Positions 1 through 6,458 of a DNA stretch of 9,448 nucleotides are shown here, piece by piece; position 1 is the first letter of the stretch; each line of letters opens with the position of its first letter. This DNA is from JAKJBL01 sp964461335 (GTDB lineage Bacteria; Bacillota; Clostridia; Christensenellales; CAG-138). The DNA lies in assembly GCA_964461335.1 (NCBI GenBank), contig CAYWTY010000064.1, positions 1 to 9,448 of the forward strand, read 5' to 3'. The notes below the pieces were generated by a model. The model had not been told where the DNA came from, searched no databases, and saw only the letters and a program-made list of their open reading frames with translations. The translations under genes and the position numbers were made by a program.

Positions 1-120
1 GTCTTGGCTCGTTTTCTTGACTTTTAATGGGGTGTTACTGCTACAGCCCCTTGCTCTAGGGCTATAAGCCCAAGGAACACCGGCTAGCGTCTCAAGACGC
101 TGACTTTCACTTCGTTCAAG
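1..120 (+). mobile_element. Right end of an IS200/IS605-type (TnpB) insertion element, partial
   Basis: Seen: a perfect hairpin GCGTCT/AGACGC with a 2-nt loop at 87-100, followed about 15 nt later by TCAAG at 116-120. At 121 the sequence changes to the amidohydrolase reading frame. Known: IS200/IS605 elements end in a subterminal hairpin and a short single-strand cleavage site rather than in inverted repeats; TCAAG is the right cleavage site of IS608. Inferred: the element ends at 120 and interrupts the amidohydrolase, whose missing first part would lie beyond the left end of the element, outside the window. No transposase motif is visible. Short open tails stop at 25-27 and 65-67, and either could be the end of tnpB. 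The element could instead be unrelated intergenic sequence. Confidence 0.5.
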
Positions 121-136
121 CCACATTGCCTTTAGG
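29..136 (+). ncRNA. Possible TnpB omega-RNA scaffold with guide reading into the flank
   Basis: The segment folds into an extended imperfect hairpin. GGTGTT (31-36) pairs with AACACC (76-81), CCTT (49-52) with AAGG (72-75), and GGGCT (59-63) with AGCCC (67-71). An alternative AGCCC (45-49) to GGGCT pairing would allow a pseudoknot or switch. A second hairpin follows at 87-100, then an unpaired tail to 120. TnpB omega-RNAs come from the 3' end of the element, end at its boundary and take their guide from the flanking DNA. On that model the guide would start at 121 (CCACATTGCCTTTAGG) and match the interrupted amidohydrolase gene. The identity rests on structure and position only, and the 5' limit is a guess. 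Confidence 0.4.
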
Positions 137-971
137 CTATGGCAAAGTTGCCTTAGGAGATGAAGTAATACAGTTTATGCCGCCTGAATGGGCTGATTGC
201 ACATGCAGGTATGAGGTGCTTAAGGCATATGAAGACATACTAGGCTTTGATAAGGCAGTTATTCTTCAAACTCCGTGCTATGGCGAGCAGTATGAGTATA
301 TAAACTCAATAATGGCGCAAAACCCGGGCAAATATGCCACAGTCGGCATCCCTAACCCGCAGGATGAAGCATCCTATAAAGAAACTGCAAAGCTTTGCCT
401 AGGTGAGTACAAATATAAGGGGCTCAAGTTTGAATCGCCTGATATCCCATATGACATGGTTGCAAAAGAAAACGCCTTTGTCTACGAAGAAATTCTAAAC
501 TACGACGCATATTTTGTCTTTGACTTAGGCTGGGGCGATGGGCCGGACGATTTCCCGATTGATGAACTGCTTACTGTTGCAAAGCGCTACCCTAAGCTGA
601 AGATTATTCTCCCCCACCTTGGCATAAGCCGTCTCTGGGACCCAAAAGAGCATAAAAACTATGAATCCCTAAAAAAGACGCTCTCAATACTTGAGCTTAA
701 TGAAAACTGCTGGTTTGACTTATCCGGTCTTCCCATGATGGTAGACGAGTTTGACGAATATCCTTACCCGACAATAGGCAAAGTATTAAAAACAGTTAAG
801 GATGAAGGTGCAATCGACCGTGTAATGTGGGGTACAGATATGCCTACAGTACTAAAAACAAGCACGTATTTGCAAAACCTTACGCTTGTAACAAAGCATT
901 GCGAGTTCCTTTCTGATGATGAAATGGAGAATATTCTCGGCAAAACTGCGGACAAGGTATGGTTTAAATAG
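126..971 (+). pseudogene. Amidohydrolase-2 family (COG2159) metal-dependent hydrolase, 5'-truncated
   Basis: TIM-barrel hydrolase of the amidohydrolase-2 type, a family of hydrolases, lactonases and decarboxylases. Counting from the TTG at 126, visible family marks are the KAVILQTP strand (residues 43-50), the metal-type histidine in ILPHLG (H164) and the late aspartate in MWGTDMP (D238). Family members start with an HxH metal motif about 40-60 residues before the KAV strand; here nothing like it exists. The frame is open back to 60, after a TAG at 57-59, but contains no earlier start codon and no HxH, and the TTG has no clear Shine-Dalgarno. The 281-residue product would therefore lack two metal ligands and is probably inactive. 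The likely cause is the IS-like end directly upstream. The substrate is unknown; its position before a sugar epimerase suggests sugar or sugar-lactone metabolism. The family call is sure, the pseudogene status likely. Confidence 0.8.
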
Positions 972-996
972 CAAACCTACAAGAGCAAGCTTGATA

Positions 997-1002
997 AAGG
1001 GG
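997..1002 (+). promoter_or_regulatory. Ribosome binding site fixing the epimerase start
   Basis: AAGGGG lies 6 nt before the ATG at 1009. The in-frame ATG at 1003 would touch this site and the ATG at 916 lies inside the amidohydrolase frame, so 1009 is the supported start. Confidence 0.75.
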
Positions 1003-1008
1003 ATGAAG

Positions 1009-1863
1009 ATGCTAAAAACGCTTGGAAATTACACATTTAAGTTTGGGGTTACAACTGCGCTTAAGGCACCTATTGGAACTGCCTTCCCGCTTATTGATGC
1101 AGATATTTACAAAAGCATTGACTGGCTTAGCGAAAATGAGTTTGACTCCATAGAGATTCACATTCCAAGCCCTGAATTAGTCGAAGCACCAAAGTTAAAA
1201 GAATACTTAAAGAAAAAGCAGCTTGAAGCCAGTTCCATAGGGACTGGCTTGGCGGCTGTTTATGAAGGGCTGACGCTTACATCAAAAGACAGCTCCATAC
1301 GGGAAAAGGCAGTTGAAAGGCTTAAGGCGCAGGTTGACTTAGGTGCATACCTCGGCTGCCCAATAATAATCGGCTCAATGCGCGGGAGAATACCAGAAGA
1401 CGAAACGCATGCAATAATAGAAGAGCGGATGCTCTGCTCCCTAAGCGCGCTTATGCCATATGCTGAAGCTTCAGGCGTTGATGTTGTTATTGAGGCAATA
1501 GACAGAAGCGAAACAAATTACCTGCTTACAGCAGCTGATGTACTAAAGCTCATAGAGCTTGCAAATAGCGAGAGGCTTAAGGTGCATCTTGATACTTTTC
1601 ATATGAATATAGAAGAAACAGACTGGCAGGAACCTGTTAAAGCGTGCGGAAAAAGGCTTGGCCATGTGCATGTGGCGGATAATACAAGAGCCTACCCAGG
1701 CAGCGGGCTGCTTGATTTTAAACCCTTTTTAAATGCGCTCTTAGAGGTTGAGTATAAAGGCAGCCTTGTTTTTGAGTGCTTCCCCTACCCTGACGGTTAT
1801 ACTGCCTGCCTCCGCGGCAGAGAGCACCTAATAAAGTGCATAGACGAACTTAAGAATGCATAA
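1009..1863 (+). CDS. Sugar 3-epimerase, D-psicose/D-tagatose 3-epimerase type (COG1082)
   Basis: A 284-residue cytoplasmic TIM-barrel sugar isomerase/epimerase that would interconvert ketohexoses or related sugars at C3 using a divalent metal. The four metal-ligand candidates are E162 (VVIEAIDR), D195 (LDTFHMNIEE), H221 (GHVHVADN) and E256 (LVFECF). Their spacing (33, 26 and 35 residues) equals that of E150, D183, H209 and E244 in the Agrobacterium D-psicose 3-epimerase as I recall it. Substrate-side E168, H198 and R227 fall at the expected offsets, and DTFHMNIEE is typical of that group. Length fits (about 290 in the family), so the gene appears intact. It starts 37 bases after the amidohydrolase stop, and the kinase remnant follows at once, so the three probably once shared an operon. 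True substrate unknown: the sequence supports the reaction class, not the sugar. An IolE-like or other AP-endonuclease-2 family role is less likely. Confidence 0.85.
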   Translation: MLKTLGNYTFKFGVTTALKAPIGTAFPLIDADIYKSIDWLSENEFDSIEIHIPSPELVEAPKLKEYLKKKQLEASSIGTGLAAVYEGLTLTSKDSSIREKAVERLKAQVDLGAYLGCPIIIGSMRGRIPEDETHAIIEERMLCSLSALMPYAEASGVDVVIEAIDRSETNYLLTAADVLKLIELANSERLKVHLDTFHMNIEETDWQEPVKACGKRLGHVHVADNTRAYPGSGLLDFKPFLNALLEVEYKGSLVFECFPYPDGYTACLRGREHLIKCIDELKNA

Positions 1864-1870
1864 GAGGTGA
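1864..1870 (+). promoter_or_regulatory. Shine-Dalgarno left in front of the truncated kinase
   Basis: GAGGTGA directly follows the epimerase stop. A start codon would be expected about 7-9 nt later; only CTG at 1880 fits in the kinase frame, and GTG at 1886 is 15 nt away. It probably served the original kinase start, now lost. Confidence 0.45.
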
Positions 1871-1885
1871 AGCTTAAAGCTGCTT

Positions 1886-2248
1886 GTGCCGAGCTTAATT
1901 TTGCAGCCGCTTGTAGAAAATGCCTTTGAACACGGAATCTCGCTTTTAAACAAAGGTGAAATCTCTATTAGAACAAGCCTTAAAGACAATGCGCTTGTGC
2001 TTGAAGTTGAAAACGACGGCAGCTTAACTGAACAAGATAAAGAAAATATAAAAATGCTCCTTGAGCAGCAAACAGAGGGCAGCCTAACAAACGGCAATGC
2101 ATATATAGGCATTAGAAATGTCAGCAAGCGGCTTAAGCTCCTTTATGAAGAGCAGGGCGAGCTTACAATTGAGCAGCTTAATGGCTCACGCGTGCTTGCG
2201 CGGATTATTATACGAGAACTGGAATATGCCAAGGAAAGCACAATTTAA
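1886..2248 (+). pseudogene. C-terminal ATPase fragment of a YesM-like sensor histidine kinase
   Basis: From GTG at 1886 the frame encodes 120 residues matching the tail of YesM-type kinases. It has the N box LQPLVENAFEHG (N12), a degenerate G1 box (VENDG, D44), the G2-like segment YIGIRNVSKRL (residues 73-83) and a final beta strand. The stretch just before, LKLLVPSLILQPL, is also typical of the family, so homology runs back at least to 1874, but an in-frame TGA at 1868-1870 ends it. Full-length members have about 500-600 residues with two membrane helices, a sensor domain, HAMP and the His-kinase domain; all of that is absent. The fragment abuts the epimerase stop, which suggests a deletion or an assembly join. 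It could still be translated from GTG 1886 or CTG 1880 as an ATPase-only protein, but it cannot sense or autophosphorylate. It should be the partner of the response regulator at 5605. Confidence 0.75.
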
Positions 2249-2315
2249 GGAAATCCAACAACCACAAACAAGAAAGCGCAATACGGGCTATATATAGCAC
2301 AGTCACATTTCCTTA
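2246..2315 (+). other. Long inverted repeat around a palindrome before the solute-binding gene
   Basis: TAAGGAAAT (2246-2254, overlapping the kinase stop codon) is the exact reverse complement of ATTTCCTTA (2307-2315). The 52 bases between hold the perfect palindrome GCTATATATAGC (2287-2298). As RNA this could form a closed arm between the upstream genes and the solute-binding gene; as DNA the palindrome could be a protein site. No T-run follows, so it is not a standard terminator. Confidence 0.4.
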
Positions 2316-2319
2316 TACT
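2314..2319 (+). promoter_or_regulatory. Possible -10 box of a promoter for the solute-binding gene
   Basis: TATACT differs from TATAAT at one base and sits 59 nt before the ATG, in an AT-rich stretch. The hexamer 17 nt upstream (TATATA, 2291-2296) matches the -35 consensus at only three positions, so an activator would be needed; the AraC-type regulator at 5605 is a natural candidate. Confidence 0.3.
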
Positions 2320-2328
2320 TTATATATG

Positions 2329-2342
2329 GGCAAACATTTGCC
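2329..2342 (+). promoter_or_regulatory. Operator-like palindrome upstream of the solute-binding gene
   Basis: GGCAAA and TTTGCC form a perfect 6+6 bp inverted repeat with a 2-bp centre. It begins about 10 nt after the candidate -10, where a repressor would act. It does not fit the CcpA cre consensus. No LacI-type regulator is present in the window. Confidence 0.35.
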
Positions 2343-2377
2343 AAATTCACCATACAAAATTTTCGGAGGTTGAGCTT

Positions 2378-3706
2378 ATGAAAAAGAGTATCGCTTTGCT
2401 GCTTGTTCTTTTAATGGCAGCAGCTGCATTTGCAGGCTGTGCAGTAGAAAAGCCCGCAGTGCAGGAACCGGCACCAGCGCCCGAGGCGCCAAAACCCGCT
2501 GAACCTGAACCACCAAAGACTACTACACTCACAGTTGTAACCTCATACGGCGGAGATGACGGCAACCGCCAAAACTTTGAAGCCTCAGTTAGCGAGTATG
2601 AAACCCTAACAGGCAACAAAGTACAGGATGGCTCTGCAACATCAAACGAGCAGTGGAAGGCGAAAGTCATGACTGACTTTGAAACAGGCACAGAACCTGA
2701 TGTGCTCTTCTACTTCCTCGGCAATGACGCAAACCCGTTCATAGAGGCAAACAAGGTTGTTTCGCTTGACGAAATCCGCGCTGCATACCCGGACTATGCA
2801 GGCAACATGAAAGAGAGCATGCTCGTACCTTCACCTGCTGATAACAAAATTTACGCTGTACCTTCAACAGGTTTTTGGGAAAGCATGTTTGTTAACACGA
2901 AGGTGCTAGCTGATGCAGGCGTTGCAGTACCCGGCGCAGGCTACACCTGGGATCAGTTCTTAAGCGACTGCGAGAAGATTAAAGCAAAAGGGCTGACACC
3001 TGTTGCAGTTTCGCTCCAGGAAGTCCCCCACTATTGGTTTGAGTTCGCTGTCTTTAATAACGGAAACTCTGCAAACCACCTCGATGTACCTGCTGCTGCA
3101 ACAGATGCAACAGGCCAAAAATGGGTAAAAGGCTTTGAAGACCTAAAGCAGCTTTATGACCTTAGTTATCTCCCCAAAAACACACTTACTGCAACTGACG
3201 CAGAAACTGTTCAGCTAATGCTTGACAATGAAGCTGCGTTCCTCATTGACGGCTCCTGGAAAGTCGGCTTCTTTGTAGAAAACGCTGCAGACCACCTTGG
3301 CGACTTTAAGCTTGCTTATGTGCCTGGTAAGGGCGAGAGGAAGGCAACCGATATTATAGGCGGCATTTCCATGGGTTACTACATAACCCGCAAAGCATGG
3401 GACGACCCGGATAAGCGCGAAGCTGCAGTTAAGTTCGTGCAGCACCTTACAAGCGACGAAGTTATTTCACGCTTTGTAACAACAGAAGTAACAGCTCTTA
3501 AGAATGGCGCAAAACCCGCTGGGCTTAACGAGATTCAGCAATCTGCTGCTGATATGTGCGGCGGCGTAACAACAGTCGTGTTCCCAGTGCAGGATTTAAT
3601 CTCATCAGAAGCGAAAGCAGACCTTTTCGGCAATGTTAAGAACATTGTAACAGGCGGCAAAACGGCTGCTGAAGCTGTTGATGCAGGCATAGCGCTCAAT
3701 AAGTAA
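2378..3706 (+). CDS. ABC transporter sugar-binding lipoprotein (family 1, CUT1)
   Basis: Extracellular solute-binding protein of the MalE/UgpB type (COG1653), 442 residues, which captures a sugar outside the cell and delivers it to the permeases that follow. Residues 1-20 form a lipoprotein signal peptide (KK, hydrophobic run, then AFAG) with the lipid-bearing cysteine at C21. A Pro/Ala/Glu-rich spacer (about 25-47) tethers the binding lobes to the membrane. After that come family features such as LTVVTSYGG, DVLFYFLGND, a YTWDQFLSDCEKI segment and GGISMGYYITRKAWD near residue 330. The start is fixed by GGAGGT at 2365-2370, 7 nt before the ATG. It is the first intact gene of the transport unit and is followed by a stem-loop, which fits the usual excess of binding protein over permease. 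The sugar cannot be told from sequence; the epimerase upstream suggests a monosaccharide or a small sugar that feeds it. Confidence 0.93.
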   Translation: MKKSIALLLVLLMAAAAFAGCAVEKPAVQEPAPAPEAPKPAEPEPPKTTTLTVVTSYGGDDGNRQNFEASVSEYETLTGNKVQDGSATSNEQWKAKVMTDFETGTEPDVLFYFLGNDANPFIEANKVVSLDEIRAAYPDYAGNMKESMLVPSPADNKIYAVPSTGFWESMFVNTKVLADAGVAVPGAGYTWDQFLSDCEKIKAKGLTPVAVSLQEVPHYWFEFAVFNNGNSANHLDVPAAATDATGQKWVKGFEDLKQLYDLSYLPKNTLTATDAETVQLMLDNEAAFLIDGSWKVGFFVENAADHLGDFKLAYVPGKGERKATDIIGGISMGYYITRKAWDDPDKREAAVKFVQHLTSDEVISRFVTTEVTALKNGAKPAGLNEIQQSAADMCGGVTTVVFPVQDLISSEAKADLFGNVKNIVTGGKTAAEAVDAGIALNK

Positions 3707-3730
3707 GGCTAAACAAACAGTACTTCTTGG

Positions 3731-3760
3731 AAGGGGCTTCCCTCGGGCAGCCCCTTCTTT
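3731..3760 (+). terminator. Intercistronic stem-loop after the binding-protein gene
   Basis: AAGGGGCT (3731-3738) pairs with AGCCCCTT (3749-3756). CCC and GGG inside the loop can extend the helix past one mismatch, and CTTT follows. The short T-run suggests a leaky terminator or an mRNA-stabilising hairpin. It is 24 bases before the first permease, so it would make binding protein more abundant than permeases. Confidence 0.7.
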
Positions 3761-3783
3761 AACAAAATATTGGCGGTAAATAT

Positions 3784-4674
3784 ATGAAGTCGCCTCTTTA
3801 CAGAAAAAAATGGCCCCTTTTGATTTTCCTTTTGCCTGCATTTGCTTTTTTAGCAGTATTTTTGTTCTACCCTTTTGTGCAGAACATACTTAACAGCTTT
3901 TTAAACATTTCAGGCTTAGGCACTGCTGCATCTGGGTTTAACGAGCCATGGTATTATGATTATGCAAAGATGTATTCTGACCCAAACATGGCAACAGCGC
4001 TTAAAAATTCGCTGATTTTTACTGGCTCTACAATAGTGTTCCAAGTCGGCATTGCGCTCCTTTTAGCGCTCCTTGTTGATAGAATTACAGTTGGAGCCAA
4101 GCTTTTTAGGACTATTTACTTCTTCCCCATTGTTATAAGCGCAACTGCGCTCGGCCTTCTCTTTAACCTTATCTTTCTTTTTAATGGCGGCATGGTAAAC
4201 CAGTTGCTTACAGGCTGGTTTAACGCAACCGGCAACATTGACTTTAAAAGCGAACAATACTTCCTTGCAACAATGCTTACGCCAGTAATGTGGCAGTATG
4301 TCGGGTTCTATTTTGTTATACTTGTTACAGGGCTTAACAATATTTCAACAGAGGTGTACGAGGCTGCTGAGCTTGATGGCGCAGAGGGCTTAAAGCGCAC
4401 ATGGTATATAACGCTTCCGCTCTTAAGGAACGTGCTTTGCACATGCCTTGTGCTTGGCATAACAGGCGCATTAAAGGTGTTCGACCTGCCCTGGGTAATG
4501 ATGGGCGAAGGCATACCTATGGATAAATCCTGGCTGCTTGGCACATATATGTATTCGCAGGCCTTTATCCGCGGGGATGTTGACTATGCATCCGCAATTG
4601 CAGTGCTAATTGTAGTTTTGGGCGTAGTCTTTGCGCTTATTTCAAATACAATCTTCAAACAAAAGGATTATTAA
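3784..4674 (+). CDS. ABC sugar transporter permease, MalF/UgpA type
   Basis: One half of the membrane channel of a CUT1 importer (COG1175), 296 residues. Six hydrophobic segments can be seen, about residues 12-34, 75-100, 108-133, 160-183, 215-238 and 269-290. Between the fourth and fifth lies the EAA loop that docks the ATPase: EAAELDGAEGLKRTWYITLP at 193-212, with the conserved glycine and LP intact. Typical family length. The ATG at 3784 has only a weak upstream purine run (GGCGG, 3772-3776), which together with the preceding stem-loop suggests low translation. It is followed after 11 bases by the second permease. No ATP-binding subunit is encoded nearby; CUT1 systems in Bacillota often share an MsmX-like ATPase encoded elsewhere. 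Confidence 0.93.
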   Translation: MKSPLYRKKWPLLIFLLPAFAFLAVFLFYPFVQNILNSFLNISGLGTAASGFNEPWYYDYAKMYSDPNMATALKNSLIFTGSTIVFQVGIALLLALLVDRITVGAKLFRTIYFFPIVISATALGLLFNLIFLFNGGMVNQLLTGWFNATGNIDFKSEQYFLATMLTPVMWQYVGFYFVILVTGLNNISTEVYEAAELDGAEGLKRTWYITLPLLRNVLCTCLVLGITGALKVFDLPWVMMGEGIPMDKSWLLGTYMYSQAFIRGDVDYASAIAVLIVVLGVVFALISNTIFKQKDY

Positions 4675-4685
4675 GGGGGCCGAAT

Positions 4686-5573
4686 ATGGCTCAAAATACT
4701 CAAAACTCAAAGCACATAAAGCGCAGCAAGCTGCCCAAACTATTTTCTTATATTTTGCTGTCATTTTGGGGCATTACGACTGTTTACCCGTTTTTATGGG
4801 TTATAATTAACTCGTTTCGCGTAAAAGGCGAAATCCGCTCTGACTCGTTTTCAATCCCCTGGCCATGGCAGCCCAACTTTACGCTTGAGAATTACCGCGT
4901 TGCAGCAGCACGCGCGGATTTTATAAAGGCATATACAAACAGCCTTACCATTTCACTGCTTGTTACAGCTGCTGTTGTTGTGCTTGCAGGGCTTGCAGCA
5001 TATGCGCTTGTACGCTATGAGTTCCGCCTTAAAAAGTATATTTACGGGCTTGTTATTGCAAGCATGATGTTCCCTGTGTTTTCAACCATAATTCCCGTGT
5101 TTCGCATGGAGGTTGTTTTAGGCATAGCAAGCACAGGCAAACGCCTGCTCTCGTTATTATCCGTCGTGCTTCCGCAAATTGCGGGGAACCTTTCGTTTTC
5201 TATAATAGTCCTCATGGGCTTTATTCGCTCTATTCCAATTGAAATTGAGGAAGCCGCATATTTAGACGGATGCGGCCCAATAGGCATCTACTTTAGAATA
5301 ATCCTCCCTGTTGCGCGCCCTTCGTTTGCAACAGTTTCTATTTTTGCATTTCTTTGGTCGTATAACGACTTATTTACGCAGATGTTCTTCCTGCGCTTCC
5401 CTGAGGAACGCACAATAACACTCCTACTAAACGAAATAAGCTCACAGGCAGGTGTAAACTACGGGCTTATGGCTTCATCCGTTGTGCTTGTTGTGCTGCC
5501 TGTGCTCCTTGTATATGTGATTTTGCAAAAAAACATAATTAAGGGGCTTACTGTTGGCGCAATAAAGGGGTAG
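4686..5573 (+). CDS. ABC sugar transporter permease, MalG/UgpE type
   Basis: The second channel half (COG0395), 295 residues, pairing with the preceding permease. It has a basic N-terminal tail, membrane segments near 21-43, 84-110, 119-140, 152-180, 213-233 and 262-282, and an EAA loop EEAAYLDGCGPIGIYFRIIL (188-207) followed by P208. It ends, as this family often does, in a short GLTVGAIKG tail, so it looks complete. The start is supported by GGGGG at 4675-4679, six bases before the ATG, immediately after the upstream stop, so the two permeases are very likely translated from one mRNA. The regulator gene follows 31 bases later without a visible terminator. Confidence 0.93.
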   Translation: MAQNTQNSKHIKRSKLPKLFSYILLSFWGITTVYPFLWVIINSFRVKGEIRSDSFSIPWPWQPNFTLENYRVAAARADFIKAYTNSLTISLLVTAAVVVLAGLAAYALVRYEFRLKKYIYGLVIASMMFPVFSTIIPVFRMEVVLGIASTGKRLLSLLSVVLPQIAGNLSFSIIVLMGFIRSIPIEIEEAAYLDGCGPIGIYFRIILPVARPSFATVSIFAFLWSYNDLFTQMFFLRFPEERTITLLLNEISSQAGVNYGLMASSVVLVVLPVLLVYVILQKNIIKGLTVGAIKG

Positions 5574-5604
5574 ACTGTAAATAGTGCATTAAAACGGAGA
5601 ATAT

Positions 5605-6342
5605 ATGTATAAAGTTGTGCTCGTTGACGATGAGGCTATTATTGTCGAAGGGCTAAAAGAAGTAGTTGATTGGCAAGCTTACGGCACAAAAGTTGTAGGC
5701 GTTGCCTTTAATGCAAAAGAAGGCGCAAACGCAATTCGCACACACTCCCCTGATATACTTTTTACAGATATTAAAATGCCGGATGCAGACGGGCTCTGTA
5801 TGCTCGCAGGCGTAAAAAGTGAATTTCCGAAAATGCAGATTACTGTGCTTACAGGATATAGGGATTTTAAATATGCCCAAGAAGCAATACGCCTTGGCGT
5901 TACCAGGCTTCTTCTAAAACCCTCGCGTATGGAAGAAATAAACGAAGCTATGAGCGCAATGGTTAACAACCTAAAAATAATTGCGCCAAAAACTAAGGAA
6001 GCTGCAGAAGAGCCACCTGCAAACAGCTTTATTGTGCGCCAGGCGCTAAGCTTTATTGATAAAAACCATGCTGAAAAACTCACGCTTGCAGAAATTGCAA
6101 GCCATTGCTATGTTTCACAGTGGCATCTTTCAAAACTTTTAAACAAGCATACACAAAAGAGCTTTTACGAGCTGCTAAACTTAAGCCGCATCCGCGCTGC
6201 CAAAAAACTGCTCGAACACCCGGAGTATAATATAAGCGATATATCAGAACGTGTTGGATATGCGGATATGGGGCATTTCTCGCGCGTGTTTAAGAAATAT
6301 GAGGGCGTAAGCGCTAACGAATACAGGAACAAAATGTTATAG
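5605..6342 (+). CDS. YesN-like response regulator: receiver domain plus AraC-type HTH
   Basis: Cytoplasmic two-component transcription factor of 245 residues. The receiver domain (about 1-120) has the acidic pair D8/D9, phospho-acceptor D55 in FTDIKMPD, T83 in LTGYRDF and K105 in LLLKPS, all the residues needed for phosphorylation. After a short linker (about 125-143), two AraC-type helix-turn-helix motifs occupy about 145-244, including LAEIASHCYVSQWHLSKLLN and ISDISERVGYADMGHFSRVF. It lacks the long middle region of many YesN proteins (often about 500 residues). SD GGAG at 5596-5599 precedes the ATG. By position it should activate the adjacent transporter in response to its sugar, but its expected YesM-type kinase survives here only as a fragment upstream of the binding-protein gene. 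It may use another kinase or be an orphan. DNA sites unknown. Confidence 0.92.
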   Translation: MYKVVLVDDEAIIVEGLKEVVDWQAYGTKVVGVAFNAKEGANAIRTHSPDILFTDIKMPDADGLCMLAGVKSEFPKMQITVLTGYRDFKYAQEAIRLGVTRLLLKPSRMEEINEAMSAMVNNLKIIAPKTKEAAEEPPANSFIVRQALSFIDKNHAEKLTLAEIASHCYVSQWHLSKLLNKHTQKSFYELLNLSRIRAAKKLLEHPEYNISDISERVGYADMGHFSRVFKKYEGVSANEYRNKML

Positions 6343-6348
6343 ATTATT

Positions 6349-6378
6349 ATGGCATCCACTTACCAATTTGTGTATAAT
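6349..6378 (+). promoter_or_regulatory. Sigma-A-like promoter for the diguanylate cyclase gene
   Basis: A perfect TATAAT at 6373-6378 is preceded, with an 18-bp spacer, by ATGGCA (6349-6354, four of six matches to TTGACA). Transcription would start near 6385, giving a leader of about 75 nt. It starts just after the regulator stop at 6342, separating this group from the transporter unit, although read-through remains possible because no terminator is visible. Confidence 0.55.
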
Positions 6379-6385
6379 AAATTGG
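6363..6385 (+). promoter_or_regulatory. Dyad operator overlapping the -10 box
   Basis: CCAATTT (6363-6369) and AAATTGG (6379-6385) form a perfect 7+7 bp inverted repeat with a 9-bp centre that includes the TATAAT. A protein bound here would block RNA polymerase. No matching regulator can be named. Confidence 0.45.
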
Positions 6386-6449
6386 GGGTCGAAATTTTAT
6401 TGACCATTCGTGTTTTCGCGCTCATGCCGCATAAAACGCTGCTGTAACC

Positions 6450-6453
6450 GAGG
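6450..6453 (+). promoter_or_regulatory. Ribosome binding site supporting a GTG start
   Basis: GAGG ends 5 nt before the GTG at 6459. No ATG with a comparable site is available before the first membrane helix. Confidence 0.55.
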
Positions 6454-6458
6454 TTGCT

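Noticed and set aside
60..125. Open frame upstream of the TTG at 126 as the true N-terminus of the amidohydrolase
   Set aside because: It has no start codon, shows no HxH motif, and its bases are better explained by hairpins of an element end.
916..1008. An N-terminal extension of the epimerase starting inside the amidohydrolase gene
   Set aside because: The added 31 residues are an out-of-frame reading of the amidohydrolase end, and a good ribosome binding site precedes ATG 1009.
2347..2691. 114-codon - strand frame rich in Gly, Ala and Ser opposite the signal peptide region
   Set aside because: Its composition mirrors the Pro/Ala/Glu-rich spacer on the other strand; no ribosome binding site or family motif supports it.
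5679..6083. 134-codon open frame on the - strand opposite the response regulator
   Set aside because: It lies wholly within a gene with clear REC and HTH motifs, and its product shows no recognisable family pattern.
6400..6435. TTGACC followed by CATAAA as an alternative promoter for the cyclase
   Set aside because: The spacer would be 24 bp, too long for sigma-A; the TATAAT at 6373 is far better.
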